Of a stretch of 64,000 nt of DNA, positions 29,234 to 36,778 are shown piece by piece. The translations under genes were made by a program, and so were the position numbers. The notes under the pieces were generated by a model, which saw only the letters and a program-made list of their open reading frames with translations, was not told the DNA's origin and ran no database searches. Source of the stretch: Marinibacterium sp. (lineage in GTDB: Bacteria; Pseudomonadota; Alphaproteobacteria; Rhodobacterales; Rhodobacteraceae); contig JAOXSC010000181.1 in the NCBI GenBank assembly GCA_025800215.1, positions 1 to 64,000 on the forward strand, written 5' to 3'. Numbering within the stretch: the stretch's first letter is position 1; every line of letters starts with the position of its first letter.

Positions 29234-30516
29234 GCGACGTTCTATTTACCAATGCACGGCTGATCGACCCCGAGGCCGGAACCGAATTCCTGGGCTGGCT
29301 GTCGGTCAAGGGCGGGCGCATTGCCGATCACGGCAATGCCCACCCCCATGCCATCGACGAACCTGCGCAGGTGGTGGATGCGGGCGGCAAATGCCTGGCC
29401 CCCGGCATCGTGGATCTGGGCGTCAAGGTGGGCGAACCGGGCGAGCGGCACAAGGAAAGCTATCGCTCGGCCGGGCTGGCGGCGGCGGCGGGCGGTGTCA
29501 CCACCATTGTCACCCGTCCCGACACCGATCCCACCATCGACAACCCCGAAACGCTGGAATTCGTCACCCGCCGCGCGCAGGAAGACAGCCCCGTGCATGT
29601 CCGCCCCATTGCCGCCCTGACCAAGGGGCGCGAAGGGCGCGAGATGACCGAGATCGGGTTCCTCAAGGATGCCGGCGCCGTGGCCTTTTCCGATTGCGAC
29701 CATGTGGTGCACAACACCAAGGTTCTGACCCGCGCGCTCAGCTATGCGCGATCCTGCGACGCGCTGGTGATCGGCCACCCGCAAGAGCCCGAACTGTCGC
29801 GCGGCGCATCGGCCACGTCGGGGAAATTTGCGTCCCTGCGCGGTCTGCCGGCGGTGTCGCCCATGGCCGAGCGCATGGGCATCGACCGTGACATCGCGCT
29901 GCTGGAAATGACCGGTGCGCGCTATCACGCCGACCAGATCACCACCGCGCGCGCCCTGCCCGCGCTGAGCCGGGCCAAGGCCAACGGGCTCGACATCACG
30001 GCGGGCACGTCGATCCACCATGTGACGCTGAACGAACTCGACGTGGCCGATTACCGGACCTTCTTCAAGGTGACGCCGCCGCTGCGCTCGGAAGACGATC
30101 GGCTGGCCGTGGTCGACGCGCTGCGCGACGGGCTGATCGACATCCTCAGCTCCATGCACACGCCGCAGGACGAGGAATCCAAACGCCTGCCCTTTGAGGC
30201 CGCCGCCAGCGGGGCGGTTGCGCTGGAAACCTTCCTGCCCGCCGCGCTGCGCCTGTATCACGCGGGGCATCTGGACCTGCCGCAGCTGTTCCGCGCCATG
30301 GCGCTGAACCCCGCGCGCCGTCTGGGGCTTGACGCCGGGACCATCGCGCCGGGCGCGCCTGCCGATCTGGTGCTGTTTGACGCCGATGTGCCCTTTGTGC
30401 TGGATCGGTTCAAACTGCGGTCGAAATCCAAGAACACCCCTTTTGACGGGCAGCGCATGCAGGGCCGGGTGCTGGGCACCTGGGTTGCGGGCACCCGCGT
30501 CTACGAGGCCACGTGA
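29230..30516 (+). CDS. pyrC: Dihydroorotase-like protein lacking metal ligands (PyrC')
   Basis: A 428-residue amidohydrolase-superfamily protein of the dihydroorotase family, placed in the pyr operon. The overall match to PyrC is good (CLAPGIVD, GGVTTIVTRPDT, FSDCDHVV, SSMHTPQDEESK, LNPARRLGL). However, the metal-binding DxHxHxR motif is replaced: residues 62-68 read DLGVKVG, so both histidines and the arginine are absent. Proteins of this kind are known as PyrC' and serve as non-catalytic partners that hold PyrB in a dodecamer. By that reasoning this gene is structural, and an active dihydroorotase should be encoded elsewhere. It overlaps plsY by one base. Confidence 0.88.
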   Translation: MSDVLFTNARLIDPEAGTEFLGWLSVKGGRIADHGNAHPHAIDEPAQVVDAGGKCLAPGIVDLGVKVGEPGERHKESYRSAGLAAAAGGVTTIVTRPDTDPTIDNPETLEFVTRRAQEDSPVHVRPIAALTKGREGREMTEIGFLKDAGAVAFSDCDHVVHNTKVLTRALSYARSCDALVIGHPQEPELSRGASATSGKFASLRGLPAVSPMAERMGIDRDIALLEMTGARYHADQITTARALPALSRAKANGLDITAGTSIHHVTLNELDVADYRTFFKVTPPLRSEDDRLAVVDALRDGLIDILSSMHTPQDEESKRLPFEAAASGAVALETFLPAALRLYHAGHLDLPQLFRAMALNPARRLGLDAGTIAPGAPADLVLFDADVPFVLDRFKLRSKSKNTPFDGQRMQGRVLGTWVAGTRVYEAT

Positions 30517-31151
30517 TGCCGCAGATGGACAGTTCGGCCAGCATGATTCTGCTGGCGCTTTGCCTGGGCTACGGGCTGGGGTCGGTGCCCTTTGGCATGG
30601 TGCTGACGCGGATCATGGGTCTGGGCAATCTGCGTGACATCGGGTCCGGCAACATCGGCGCCACCAATGTGCTGCGCACCGGCAACAAGCTGGCCGCAGC
30701 GCTGACCCTGCTGCTGGATGCGGCCAAAGGCGCGGTGGTGGTGGTGATCCTGCGGGGCTTTGGCGCCGACGCGCTGGCGCTGCAACTGGGTGCGCTGGCG
30801 GCAATGCTGGGGCATTGCTTTCCGGTCTGGCTGGGCTTTCGAGGGGGCAAGGGCGTGGCCACGTTCCTGGGGCTTTGGCTGGTGCTGGCCTGGCCGGTGG
30901 GTCTGGCCTGCTGCGCCAGTTGGCTGGTGGGGGCCGCACTGACGCGGATTTCGTCGATGGGCGCGCTGGTGGCGGCGGCGGCATCGGTGCTTTGGGTCTG
31001 GCTGCTGACCGATGGCAGCATGCTGGGGCTGAGCGTCATCCTCGCCCTGCTGGTGATCACACGCCATCACCAGAACATCGCCCGCATCCGTGCCGGGACC
31101 GAACCGCGCATCGGATCCAAAGGCGGATCCAAGGGCGGATCAAAACCCTGA
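30516..31151 (+). CDS. plsY: Glycerol-3-phosphate acyltransferase PlsY
   Basis: A 211-residue integral membrane enzyme that acylates glycerol-3-phosphate from acyl phosphate, the first step of phospholipid synthesis. Signature motifs are present: GLGSVPFGMVL, the DIGSGNIGATNVLR loop, FRGGKGVATFLG and a later R-I/S-S-M-G segment. About five hydrophobic helices are seen. The C-terminus ends in a short tandem repeat of GSKGGSKGGSK, encoded by near-identical 12-base units with GGATCC. The ATG at 30516 shares one base with the pyrC stop. Its place after pyrBC is conserved in the family. Confidence 0.94.
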   Translation: MPQMDSSASMILLALCLGYGLGSVPFGMVLTRIMGLGNLRDIGSGNIGATNVLRTGNKLAAALTLLLDAAKGAVVVVILRGFGADALALQLGALAAMLGHCFPVWLGFRGGKGVATFLGLWLVLAWPVGLACCASWLVGAALTRISSMGALVAAAASVLWVWLLTDGSMLGLSVILALLVITRHHQNIARIRAGTEPRIGSKGGSKGGSKP

Positions 31152-31411
31152 GCCGCCCCACCGACGCAGCCCTTGCCGCCTTACGCGCCTGGCCTGTGGG
31201 CACGCTTCCCGGACGGTCACAAGGGCGCCGGTATATGGTCAGCAAGCGGCTTCACGCAGGGGGCCGGTCCATCAAGCTGGTCGCGCACGAGCTGGGCGGG
31301 CCCGACTATATCAGCCTCAACCTTTACGATCTTGGCCGGGGTCCACGGATCTTTCCGTGCGAAATGCCGCTGACCAAGGTACTGCGGTTTCTGGAAGACC
31401 TGCAATCTTGA
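31148..31411 (+). CDS. Small conserved hypothetical protein, probable non-ATG start
   Basis: The frame after plsY encodes about 87 residues with clear coding character: LRAWPVGTLPGRSQGRRYMVSKRLHAGG, HELGGPDYISLNLYDL and a C-terminal FLEDLQS. The only ATG (31235) would drop the first third. The frame begins best at a CTG at 31148 that overlaps the plsY stop, giving MSRPTDAAL and tight coupling; a start further inside plsY is also possible. I do not recognise the family. It is a soluble, basic protein, apparently the last gene of the pyr-plsY unit. Confidence 0.6.
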   Translation: MSRPTDAALAALRAWPVGTLPGRSQGRRYMVSKRLHAGGRSIKLVAHELGGPDYISLNLYDLGRGPRIFPCEMPLTKVLRFLEDLQS

Positions 31412-31438
31412 CGGGTTGATATTCTCATCAAAACTGTT

Positions 31439-31458
31439 ATTTCTGTCATAACAGAAAT
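31439..31458. promoter_or_regulatory. Operator-like palindrome upstream of the GbsR-type regulator
   Basis: ATTTCTGT-CATA-ACAGAAAT is a perfect 8-bp inverted repeat, 14 bases before the regulator's ATG and downstream of a TTGATA hexamer (31416-31421). A near copy lies at 32078-32097. A site this close to a MarR-type regulator start suits autoregulation. Confidence 0.65.
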
Positions 31459-31472
31459 TTCGGAATATCGTG

Positions 31473-32021
31473 ATGCAACTCAGCCAATCCATGCAGGACT
31501 TTATTCTTCACTGGGGGGAAATGGGCTCTCGCTGGGGGGTGAACCGCTCGGTCGCGCAGATCCATGCGCTGCTGCATATCTCGCCCGATCCGATGACAGC
31601 CGATGAAATCTGCGACACGCTCAACCTTGCACGGTCCAATGTGTCGAACGGGCTGAAAGAGCTGCAGGGCTGGAAGCTTGTCAAAGTCAGCCGCAAGCTG
31701 GGCGATCGCCGCGATCATTTTACGTCGATCCGGGACATGTTCGATCTGGTGAACACCGTCGTGGCCGAACGGCGCAAACGCGAATTTGCCCCGACGCTCG
31801 AAGCGCTCGAAGCGGTGCTGCAAGAGGCCGAAACCGATCAGACCCCCACCGCCGTGCGCGACCGCATGCGCGAAACCCATCGGGTGATGAAGATGTTTGA
31901 TGATTGGTATCTCGACTTTTCGCGCCTGCCGCATGCGGTGCATCTGAGCGTGCTCAAGCTGGGATCCAGGATTGTCAGCCTGCTTCCGGGTGGGCGATCC
32001 GCAAGGCCAACCGACAGCTGA
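31473..32021 (+). CDS. GbsR/MarR family transcriptional regulator
   Basis: A 182-residue winged-helix regulator of the GbsR branch. The DNA-binding domain spans residues ~20-90, with MTADEICDTLNLARSNVSNGLKELQGWKLVKVSRKLGDRRDHF containing the recognition helix and wing. The C-terminal half is helical and should dimerise. GbsR proteins often control osmoprotectant or membrane-protein genes. ATG at 31473 was preferred over the GTG one codon earlier. A perfect palindrome sits just upstream and a second near-copy covers the start of the next gene, so the regulator likely controls both itself and the downstream membrane protein gene. Confidence 0.9.
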   Translation: MQLSQSMQDFILHWGEMGSRWGVNRSVAQIHALLHISPDPMTADEICDTLNLARSNVSNGLKELQGWKLVKVSRKLGDRRDHFTSIRDMFDLVNTVVAERRKREFAPTLEALEAVLQEAETDQTPTAVRDRMRETHRVMKMFDDWYLDFSRLPHAVHLSVLKLGSRIVSLLPGGRSARPTDS

Positions 32022-32077
32022 TCAGAGCCCCCTGAAGACGCCTATTGCCCCCGCAGTGCAAAAAATTTTGACCGGAA

Positions 32078-32097
32078 GTTTCTCTCATGACAGAAAT
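32078..32097. promoter_or_regulatory. Second operator-like palindrome, over the next gene's start codon
   Basis: GTTTCTCT-CATG-ACAGAAAT matches the upstream palindrome at 31439-31458 in 17 of 20 positions and overlaps the ATG at 32087. If bound, it would block initiation of transcription or translation of the downstream gene. Part of the match falls in coding sequence, so chance cannot be excluded. Confidence 0.5.
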
Positions 32098-32521
32098 AAC
32101 TGCACAGAACGCAAGATCCGCCCCGCGCTATATCCTCGACCCCGTGGCGTTTGCGCTGGCGATGGTGGGCGGGCCGGTGCTGATCGGTCTGCTGGGCGCA
32201 CCATTGTTGCTGATCCCAAGCTTTGCGGTGATCATCGGCGGGATCCCCTATCTTGTGATCGGCACGCCCGTGCTGGCGCTTTATCTGCGACACAACCCGC
32301 CGCAGCCCGGAAAAATCGCGCTGCTGGCGTTCTTGGCAGACGCTGCAGTGCTGCTGTTGGTCAGCATAGTTGCATCCAATAGCGGCGATCCGTCGGACAC
32401 AGAACTTGCGACCCTCGCCTTGGCCTGCGGGCTGGTCTTTGCCCCGCTCTGGGGCGCGACAACGGCGGTGCTCTATCGCCGCCTGCGCCACCCGATCTAC
32501 ACCCACCCCTGTCCTTTGTAA
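32087..32521 (+). CDS. Four-helix membrane protein of unknown function
   Basis: A 144-residue protein with four predicted transmembrane helices: PVAFALAMVGGPVLIGLL, LIPSFAVIIGGIPYLVIGTPVLAL, IALLAFLADAAVLLLVSIV and LATLALACGLVFAPLWG. The N-terminus is short and polar and should be cytosolic. No transporter or enzyme motif is visible. The start follows CCGGAAGT and lies inside a palindrome shared with the GbsR-type regulator promoter, linking the two. It is followed 16 bases later by another small membrane protein gene. Confidence 0.8.
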   Translation: MTEITAQNARSAPRYILDPVAFALAMVGGPVLIGLLGAPLLLIPSFAVIIGGIPYLVIGTPVLALYLRHNPPQPGKIALLAFLADAAVLLLVSIVASNSGDPSDTELATLALACGLVFAPLWGATTAVLYRRLRHPIYTHPCPL

Positions 32522-32537
32522 CCCAAGAGGCTTCCCA

Positions 32538-32900
32538 ATGATGATCTACGTTCTTGTCTATCTCGGCGCGGCACTGACCATTCTGGCCGTTCTGTGCGGC
32601 ATGATCCTGCGGATCGGCCATCTGATGGATCACTGCCCAAGCGGCGGCGGCGCCACGCGCACCGCCGCGCTGACCATCGCCACCGGCTTTGCCGCCATCG
32701 GCACGGGGGGCGTCATTCTGGGATGCGCCCTGCTGGTGGCCCTGAACGACGCCAGCGGCACGGCGTTGTCCGGGGCCCTTGGGCTGGTGGTGCTGTGCCT
32801 CGGGCTTGGGTTTTCACACGCGGTGGCAACCCTGCGCACCGTGCTGGTGCCGATGCCAGCAGACGCCCCCGGCGACACCTCTGCACCGCCTGCCCAATAA
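32538..32900 (+). CDS. Three-helix membrane protein of unknown function
   Basis: A 120-residue protein with hydrophobic helices at roughly residues 3-24, 43-68 and 75-98 and a polar, proline-rich C-terminus. Family not recognised. AAGAGG at 32525-32530 sits 7 bases before the first of two ATG codons, so I start at 32538. The 16-base gap to the preceding membrane protein suggests one transcript under the GbsR-type regulator. Confidence 0.75.
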   Translation: MMIYVLVYLGAALTILAVLCGMILRIGHLMDHCPSGGGATRTAALTIATGFAAIGTGGVILGCALLVALNDASGTALSGALGLVVLCLGLGFSHAVATLRTVLVPMPADAPGDTSAPPAQ

Positions 32901-33108
32901 CGGGTTGATGCACAGGATCTGTGCGCCCATGCGCAGTCACATTAGGTTGTTTTGTATGTGAGCCCCCACCTTCCCAAGTTGGCAGGGCGAGCGGATCCAT
33001 TCCGATCCTTTGACGCTCGTTTCGCGGTGCATTCCCACCGTTTGCAACATTCCCATTGCCGTGGGATCGCAGAGACCCTGCCCCATGGCGTCTGAAAGGA
33101 CATGAACA

Positions 33109-33585
33109 ATGCTGAACCTCAAAACCCTGATCTCGGGCGCCGCCCTGTCGCTTGCCGTTGCCACCACCTCGATCGCCGCTGGCGTGGACGTGAACGCCAC
33201 CACCACCGGCCTGGCGCTGCGCGGCTATGACCCGGTTGCCTACTTCACCGATGGCGCACCGACCGAAGGCGACCTGAACATCACCGCCGTCTACAACGAC
33301 GCCACCTATCGCTTTGCGTCCGAAGAAAACAAAGCCACCTTCGAAGCCAACCCCGAAGCCTACGCCCCGGCCTATGGCGGGTTCTGCGCCTTCGGCACGG
33401 CCATGGGCTTCAAATTCGACGGTGACCCCGAAGTCTGGAAGATCGTCGACAACCGTCTCTACCTGAACCTGTCGCCCGCCGTGCAAGAGCGTTGGGAAAC
33501 CGACGTGCCGGGCTTCATTGATCAGGCCGAAACCCAGTGGGACGTGATCGAAGACAAAACGCCCGCAGAACTGCAAACGCAGTAA
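33109..33585 (+). CDS. YHS domain protein, periplasmic
   Basis: A 158-residue secreted protein: signal peptide to about residue 24 (TTSIAAG), then a YHS-type domain. The family landmarks are LALRGYDPVAYFTDG, the aromatic YRFASEENKATFEANPEAYAPAYGG and GFCAFGTAMG with the conserved cysteine. The domain is thought to bind metal, often copper, and YHS proteins of this type occur widely in roseobacters. The C-terminal VPGFIDQAETQWDVIED resembles the extended region of secreted YHS proteins. It stands alone, with a 208-base upstream region rich in short inverted patches but no operator I can name. Confidence 0.88.
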   Translation: MLNLKTLISGAALSLAVATTSIAAGVDVNATTTGLALRGYDPVAYFTDGAPTEGDLNITAVYNDATYRFASEENKATFEANPEAYAPAYGGFCAFGTAMGFKFDGDPEVWKIVDNRLYLNLSPAVQERWETDVPGFIDQAETQWDVIEDKTPAELQTQ

Positions 33586-33620
33586 TCCCCGGGACTGGAC
33601 CTGCGACTGAAACTGCGACT

Positions 33621-33642
33621 GGCGGCGCTGCACGGCGCCGCC
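33621..33642. terminator. Hairpin between YHS gene and convergent hydrolase
   Basis: GGCGGCGC-TGCACG-GCGCCGCC forms a perfect 8-bp stem 35 bases after the YHS stop and 10 bases from the hydrolase stop. No T-tract; likely serves both converging transcripts. Confidence 0.45.
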
Positions 33643-33652
33643 ACATTCCATG

Positions 33653-34471
33653 TCAGGCCGCCAGCACGGCCTGACCGCTGATCCCCCCCAGCCAGTCAAG
33701 CAGGATCGGGATCATCGCGCGCCCCGCGTCTTCGTACATGGGCATATGGCCCGCACCTTGCAGGATATGCACCGGTGCACGGTAATAGGCGGCGGTCATA
33801 TAGGTGTCGATCAGCGGCACAAAGCGGTCCCGCGACCCGCCGATCACCAACAGATTGTCCTGGCTCAGCGGCCCCGGCGCAAAGGGCGGCCAGCCCATGG
33901 CATCCATCATTGCCGCCAGCGATTCATTCTGCAGCTTCGACAGAAACCCGTCGAACCGCGCATCCGCGATGCCACCGGGAAACAACCCGTCGCGCACCAC
34001 CCCGATATTCACATGCGGCAGGCCGAACAGGCTGTATTTGCCCATTTCGTGCCACAGCCTGGGGTGGCGCCAGAACATTTCCATCGACGCGCGCCACAGC
34101 CCGTAGGGCGGCACCGAACACAGCAGCGCCGTGCCCGCCGGTTGCGCGCCGGACGCCAGCAGCTTCTGCGCCGCGGCCCCGCCCAGCGAATGCGCCAGCA
34201 GCGCCACGGGACGACCGGTATTGTCCATGGCCTTCGCGATGTCATCGGCATAGGTGGCCAGCCGGTGTGCGTTCAGCCGGTCGCGCCCGGCGCTGTTGCC
34301 ATGGCCGGACAGGCTGAGCGCCCAGGTGCGATACCCGGCATCGGTAAAGGGGGCGATCAGATCGGGCTCCCACATCCAGGCGCCGGATGAAATCCCGTGC
34401 ACCAGAATGATGTCGATGGGCTGCTCCGGCCCGGTGGGCGCGTATTCGATACATTCAAGATGGTCTGCCAT
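33653..34471 (-). CDS. Alpha/beta hydrolase
   Basis: A 272-residue alpha/beta-hydrolase. The oxyanion HG motif is IILVHGISSGAWMWEP, the nucleophile elbow is AHSLGGAA, the acid lies in IGGSRDRFVP, and the catalytic histidine is in GAGHMPMYED. No signal peptide is present, so it should be cytosolic. Substrate (ester, lactone, epoxide or amide) cannot be inferred. It lies upstream of nothing obvious on the same strand and 117 bases from the next minus-strand gene, so it may be transcribed with the DUF6345 pair. Confidence 0.9.
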   Translation of the reverse strand: MADHLECIEYAPTGPEQPIDIILVHGISSGAWMWEPDLIAPFTDAGYRTWALSLSGHGNSAGRDRLNAHRLATYADDIAKAMDNTGRPVALLAHSLGGAAAQKLLASGAQPAGTALLCSVPPYGLWRASMEMFWRHPRLWHEMGKYSLFGLPHVNIGVVRDGLFPGGIADARFDGFLSKLQNESLAAMMDAMGWPPFAPGPLSQDNLLVIGGSRDRFVPLIDTYMTAAYYRAPVHILQGAGHMPMYEDAGRAMIPILLDWLGGISGQAVLAA

Positions 34472-34588
34472 GGCGCATTCCCGGCCTTGTGGTCACCCCT
34501 GCGCCCTAGCGTGTTTGCACAACAGATGCACCAGTTTGGCCGCGCAAACGGGGCCGGACGCTGCGACACGCCCGGCCCCGACACCGGC

Positions 34589-35527
34589 TTAGCGCATGCC
34601 AAGCCCCAGATGGGTCGATCCGACCCCGGCCGCAGCATAGGCTTTGGGGGTGGCAACCGGGGCGACGCGGCCGACAAAGTAATGCTCGTCCCGTTCGGGC
34701 AGATCCACGCGGGCCTCGTATTCCAGCGCGGGGAACAGCACGCTTTGATGGATCGCAGCCGGCAGGGCCATCAGGCCAAGCCGCGCGCGCTGAATGGTGA
34801 TCCGCCCGCCCTGTTTGACCGCCAGATTGAGATCGGGATCTTCAAGCAGCCCGGCGGCCAGCGCCGTTTCGGTGCCGCCGATCCTGACCTTGGCGGCTTC
34901 GGTCGGGCTGCGCCAGACATTGATGGCCCCGGTGGGCTGCAGAGTGCCCCGCGCCGGGATCAGATCCACCAGCGTCTTGCCGCCTGCGCCGATCACCGGC
35001 AGATCGTCCAGCGCATAGCCAAAGACCACCGTCGCCTCGCCCGCGCCCGTGCGCAGGGTGCGGCCCTTTTCGTCGGCCTCGGCCACCTGCACCAGACGCA
35101 GCTGGGGCTTTTGCGCATGGGCCATGTCAAAGCCGCCGATCTCGGCCATTTCATGGGCCAGCGACAGCGCCTGTTCGGTGGCCGCGCGGCCCAGCGTCAG
35201 CACCGGCTGGCCATCGGCATCGCGATCTTCGGACAGATCGTCCCAATCAAGGAATTCACTGTCGCCTTTCAGCTCGTGCACGTGGTTGGACGACCAGATC
35301 GCGCCCGAGGCGGCGAAATATTCCACCCCGCCCCGGTCCGAAGCCATCATGCGGCCAAATTCGGTATCGACCTGCTGCACCCGGCCCAGATCCAGCCGTT
35401 CGGCCAGCGCATGCACGCCCTTTTCGCGGTCGTCATAGCAGGGGGCGGCGCAGCGCAGCACGGGGGCCGTGTCGGGCAGCTTGGGAAGGTCGGCGTCAAA
35501 GCGGATGTCTTGAATGTTCAGGGTCAT
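34589..35527 (-). CDS. Unknown protein, partner of DUF6345 gene
   Basis: A 312-residue acidic, cytosolic protein with no signal peptide or membrane segment. It contains two similar-looking halves rich in beta strands; FGYALDDLPVIGAGGKTLVDLIP reads like the strand-loop pattern of YycH/PepSY-like prodomains that precede some secreted peptidases. Family not identified. It starts 11 bases after the stop of the DUF6345 gene with a GAGGAGAGATG start context, so the two are co-transcribed. Because the neighbour looks like a cysteine peptidase, a role as inhibitor, chaperone or substrate is possible; this is inference only. Confidence 0.75.
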   Translation of the reverse strand: MTLNIQDIRFDADLPKLPDTAPVLRCAAPCYDDREKGVHALAERLDLGRVQQVDTEFGRMMASDRGGVEYFAASGAIWSSNHVHELKGDSEFLDWDDLSEDRDADGQPVLTLGRAATEQALSLAHEMAEIGGFDMAHAQKPQLRLVQVAEADEKGRTLRTGAGEATVVFGYALDDLPVIGAGGKTLVDLIPARGTLQPTGAINVWRSPTEAAKVRIGGTETALAAGLLEDPDLNLAVKQGGRITIQRARLGLMALPAAIHQSVLFPALEYEARVDLPERDEHYFVGRVAPVATPKAYAAAGVGSTHLGLGMR

Positions 35528-35538
35528 GTCATCTCTCC

Positions 35539-36231
35539 TCAGCAGGTGCCACGGGCCCAGAAAAAGGTGCGGTTGCGCACCGGGTCCGACGGTTCAGAGG
35601 GTTGGAATTTCTCGTTATAGGTGCTGACGAAGTTGCCCGCCGAATTGTCACCCGATGTGCGCATATAGGCCCAGTCCACATTGGACCCTTCGACCATGCG
35701 ATTGGCTTTCTTCCACGCCACCCGGATCGGGTCATGGGCATAAAGCCCAAAGGCCAGCGCATTGCCCACACCGCCATACCAGGCAAACCAGAACCCGCGC
35801 ATGTCGCGCCCGCCGCCCGAATAGGAATTGGTGTGAAAGCCGCACATGAAGTGCAGCCGCTCAAAGGCCGGGATCCAGTCCCAGGTGCTGTTGTTGCTGT
35901 CGTGGCGCAGAACCTGACAGGCGTGGCTGGCCCAGACTTCGAGATCTCCGGCGCCAAAGGCCACACTGTCCGAGGTCGACACCGATCCGTCCCAGACCGA
36001 AAACCGCCCCGGAGACCCGTGCGAGGACATCATCAGGCAATCCACATTGTCGGATTTTTCGTCATAGTTGGCAGTGACGACAAAATCCTTTTCCTTCACG
36101 GCGCTGTCGCCGTGATCTTCGGTCCAGTCATAACCGGGGATGAGGTCAAAGGCAGAGGCAAAGCTTTGCGCTTCGATCCGGCGGCCATCCAGCCCATCCT
36201 TGATCCACCACGCGCCCATACGTCGAGCCAT
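35539..36231 (-). CDS. DUF6345 family protein with caspase-like His/Cys dyad
   Basis: A 230-residue protein that I assign to DUF6345 by its SSHGSPG, SHACQVL, FMCGFHTNSYSGG and GFWFAWYGG blocks. A His-Gly pair (H71, G72) follows a hydrophobic strand, and 34 residues later a second strand leads into Ala-Cys (A104, C105). That is the catalytic pattern of clan CD cysteine peptidases (caspase, gingipain, CHAT), so peptidase activity is plausible, though not established for the family. No signal peptide. The ATG at 36231 has a textbook AAGGAG 9 bases upstream, ruling out the longer frame. It is the first gene of a two-gene unit. Confidence 0.78.
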   Translation of the reverse strand: MARRMGAWWIKDGLDGRRIEAQSFASAFDLIPGYDWTEDHGDSAVKEKDFVVTANYDEKSDNVDCLMMSSHGSPGRFSVWDGSVSTSDSVAFGAGDLEVWASHACQVLRHDSNNSTWDWIPAFERLHFMCGFHTNSYSGGGRDMRGFWFAWYGGVGNALAFGLYAHDPIRVAWKKANRMVEGSNVDWAYMRTSGDNSAGNFVSTYNEKFQPSEPSDPVRNRTFFWARGTC

Positions 36232-36373
36232 GTTCGTCTCCTTTTTTGTAAAATGTCTTTTCGGAAAATAGTCATCGCGGGGAATGCACGACACGGATCA
36301 GGCTACGCCCCGGGGTGACGCAGGGGTAGTCTGGAATACCGGACTGGGATCGCGGGCTGCGCTGACAGGGGGC

Positions 36374-36778
36374 CTAGCGCAGGGCCGTTTGGGTCAGGGG
36401 GCAGCGGTCGCCGTCATAAAACTGCGTCAGGATCTGACCAAAAGGACCATCGCCGGCGGTTTCGAACAGGGTCATGGACGACCGCAGCTTCAGCGCATCC
36501 ACCTGACCCAGGATCGCTTCGGGGCGGGTGCCCTGATGGGTCAGCAGGGCAGTGCAGATCGCGATCAGGCGCGGCCCCAGCACCGGATGGGCCAGATAGG
36601 CGCGCGCTTCGGAAAGATCGCACAGGCCATAGAACCGCGCGCGTTCGGACCCGCCCAGCCCGGCCAGCTGGGGAAAGATGTACCACATCCAGTGCGAGCG
36701 TTTGCGCCCCTGGCCGATCTCGGCCAGGGCGATGGCATAGTCCGCTTCCTGTGCTGCAAGGAAGCGCTCAAGGCTCAA
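36374..36778 (-). CDS. DUF1810 domain protein
   Basis: A 134-residue cytosolic protein matching DUF1810 throughout: RFLAAQEADYAIALAEI, GRKRSHWMWYIFPQLAGLG, YGLCDLSEARAYLAHPVLG and the terminal DRCPLTQTAL. The family is widespread and its role is unknown. It overlaps gshA by 4 bases (ATGA), so it is the last gene of the rsmE-to-gshA unit. Confidence 0.9.
   Translation of the reverse strand: MSLERFLAAQEADYAIALAEIGQGRKRSHWMWYIFPQLAGLGGSERARFYGLCDLSEARAYLAHPVLGPRLIAICTALLTHQGTRPEAILGQVDALKLRSSMTLFETAGDGPFGQILTQFYDGDRCPLTQTALR

Noticed and set aside
31081..31151. Short tandem repeat with GGATCC units at the end of plsY considered as a recombination or attachment site
   Set aside because: It is in frame, encodes a GSKGG tail and has no second copy elsewhere in the window.
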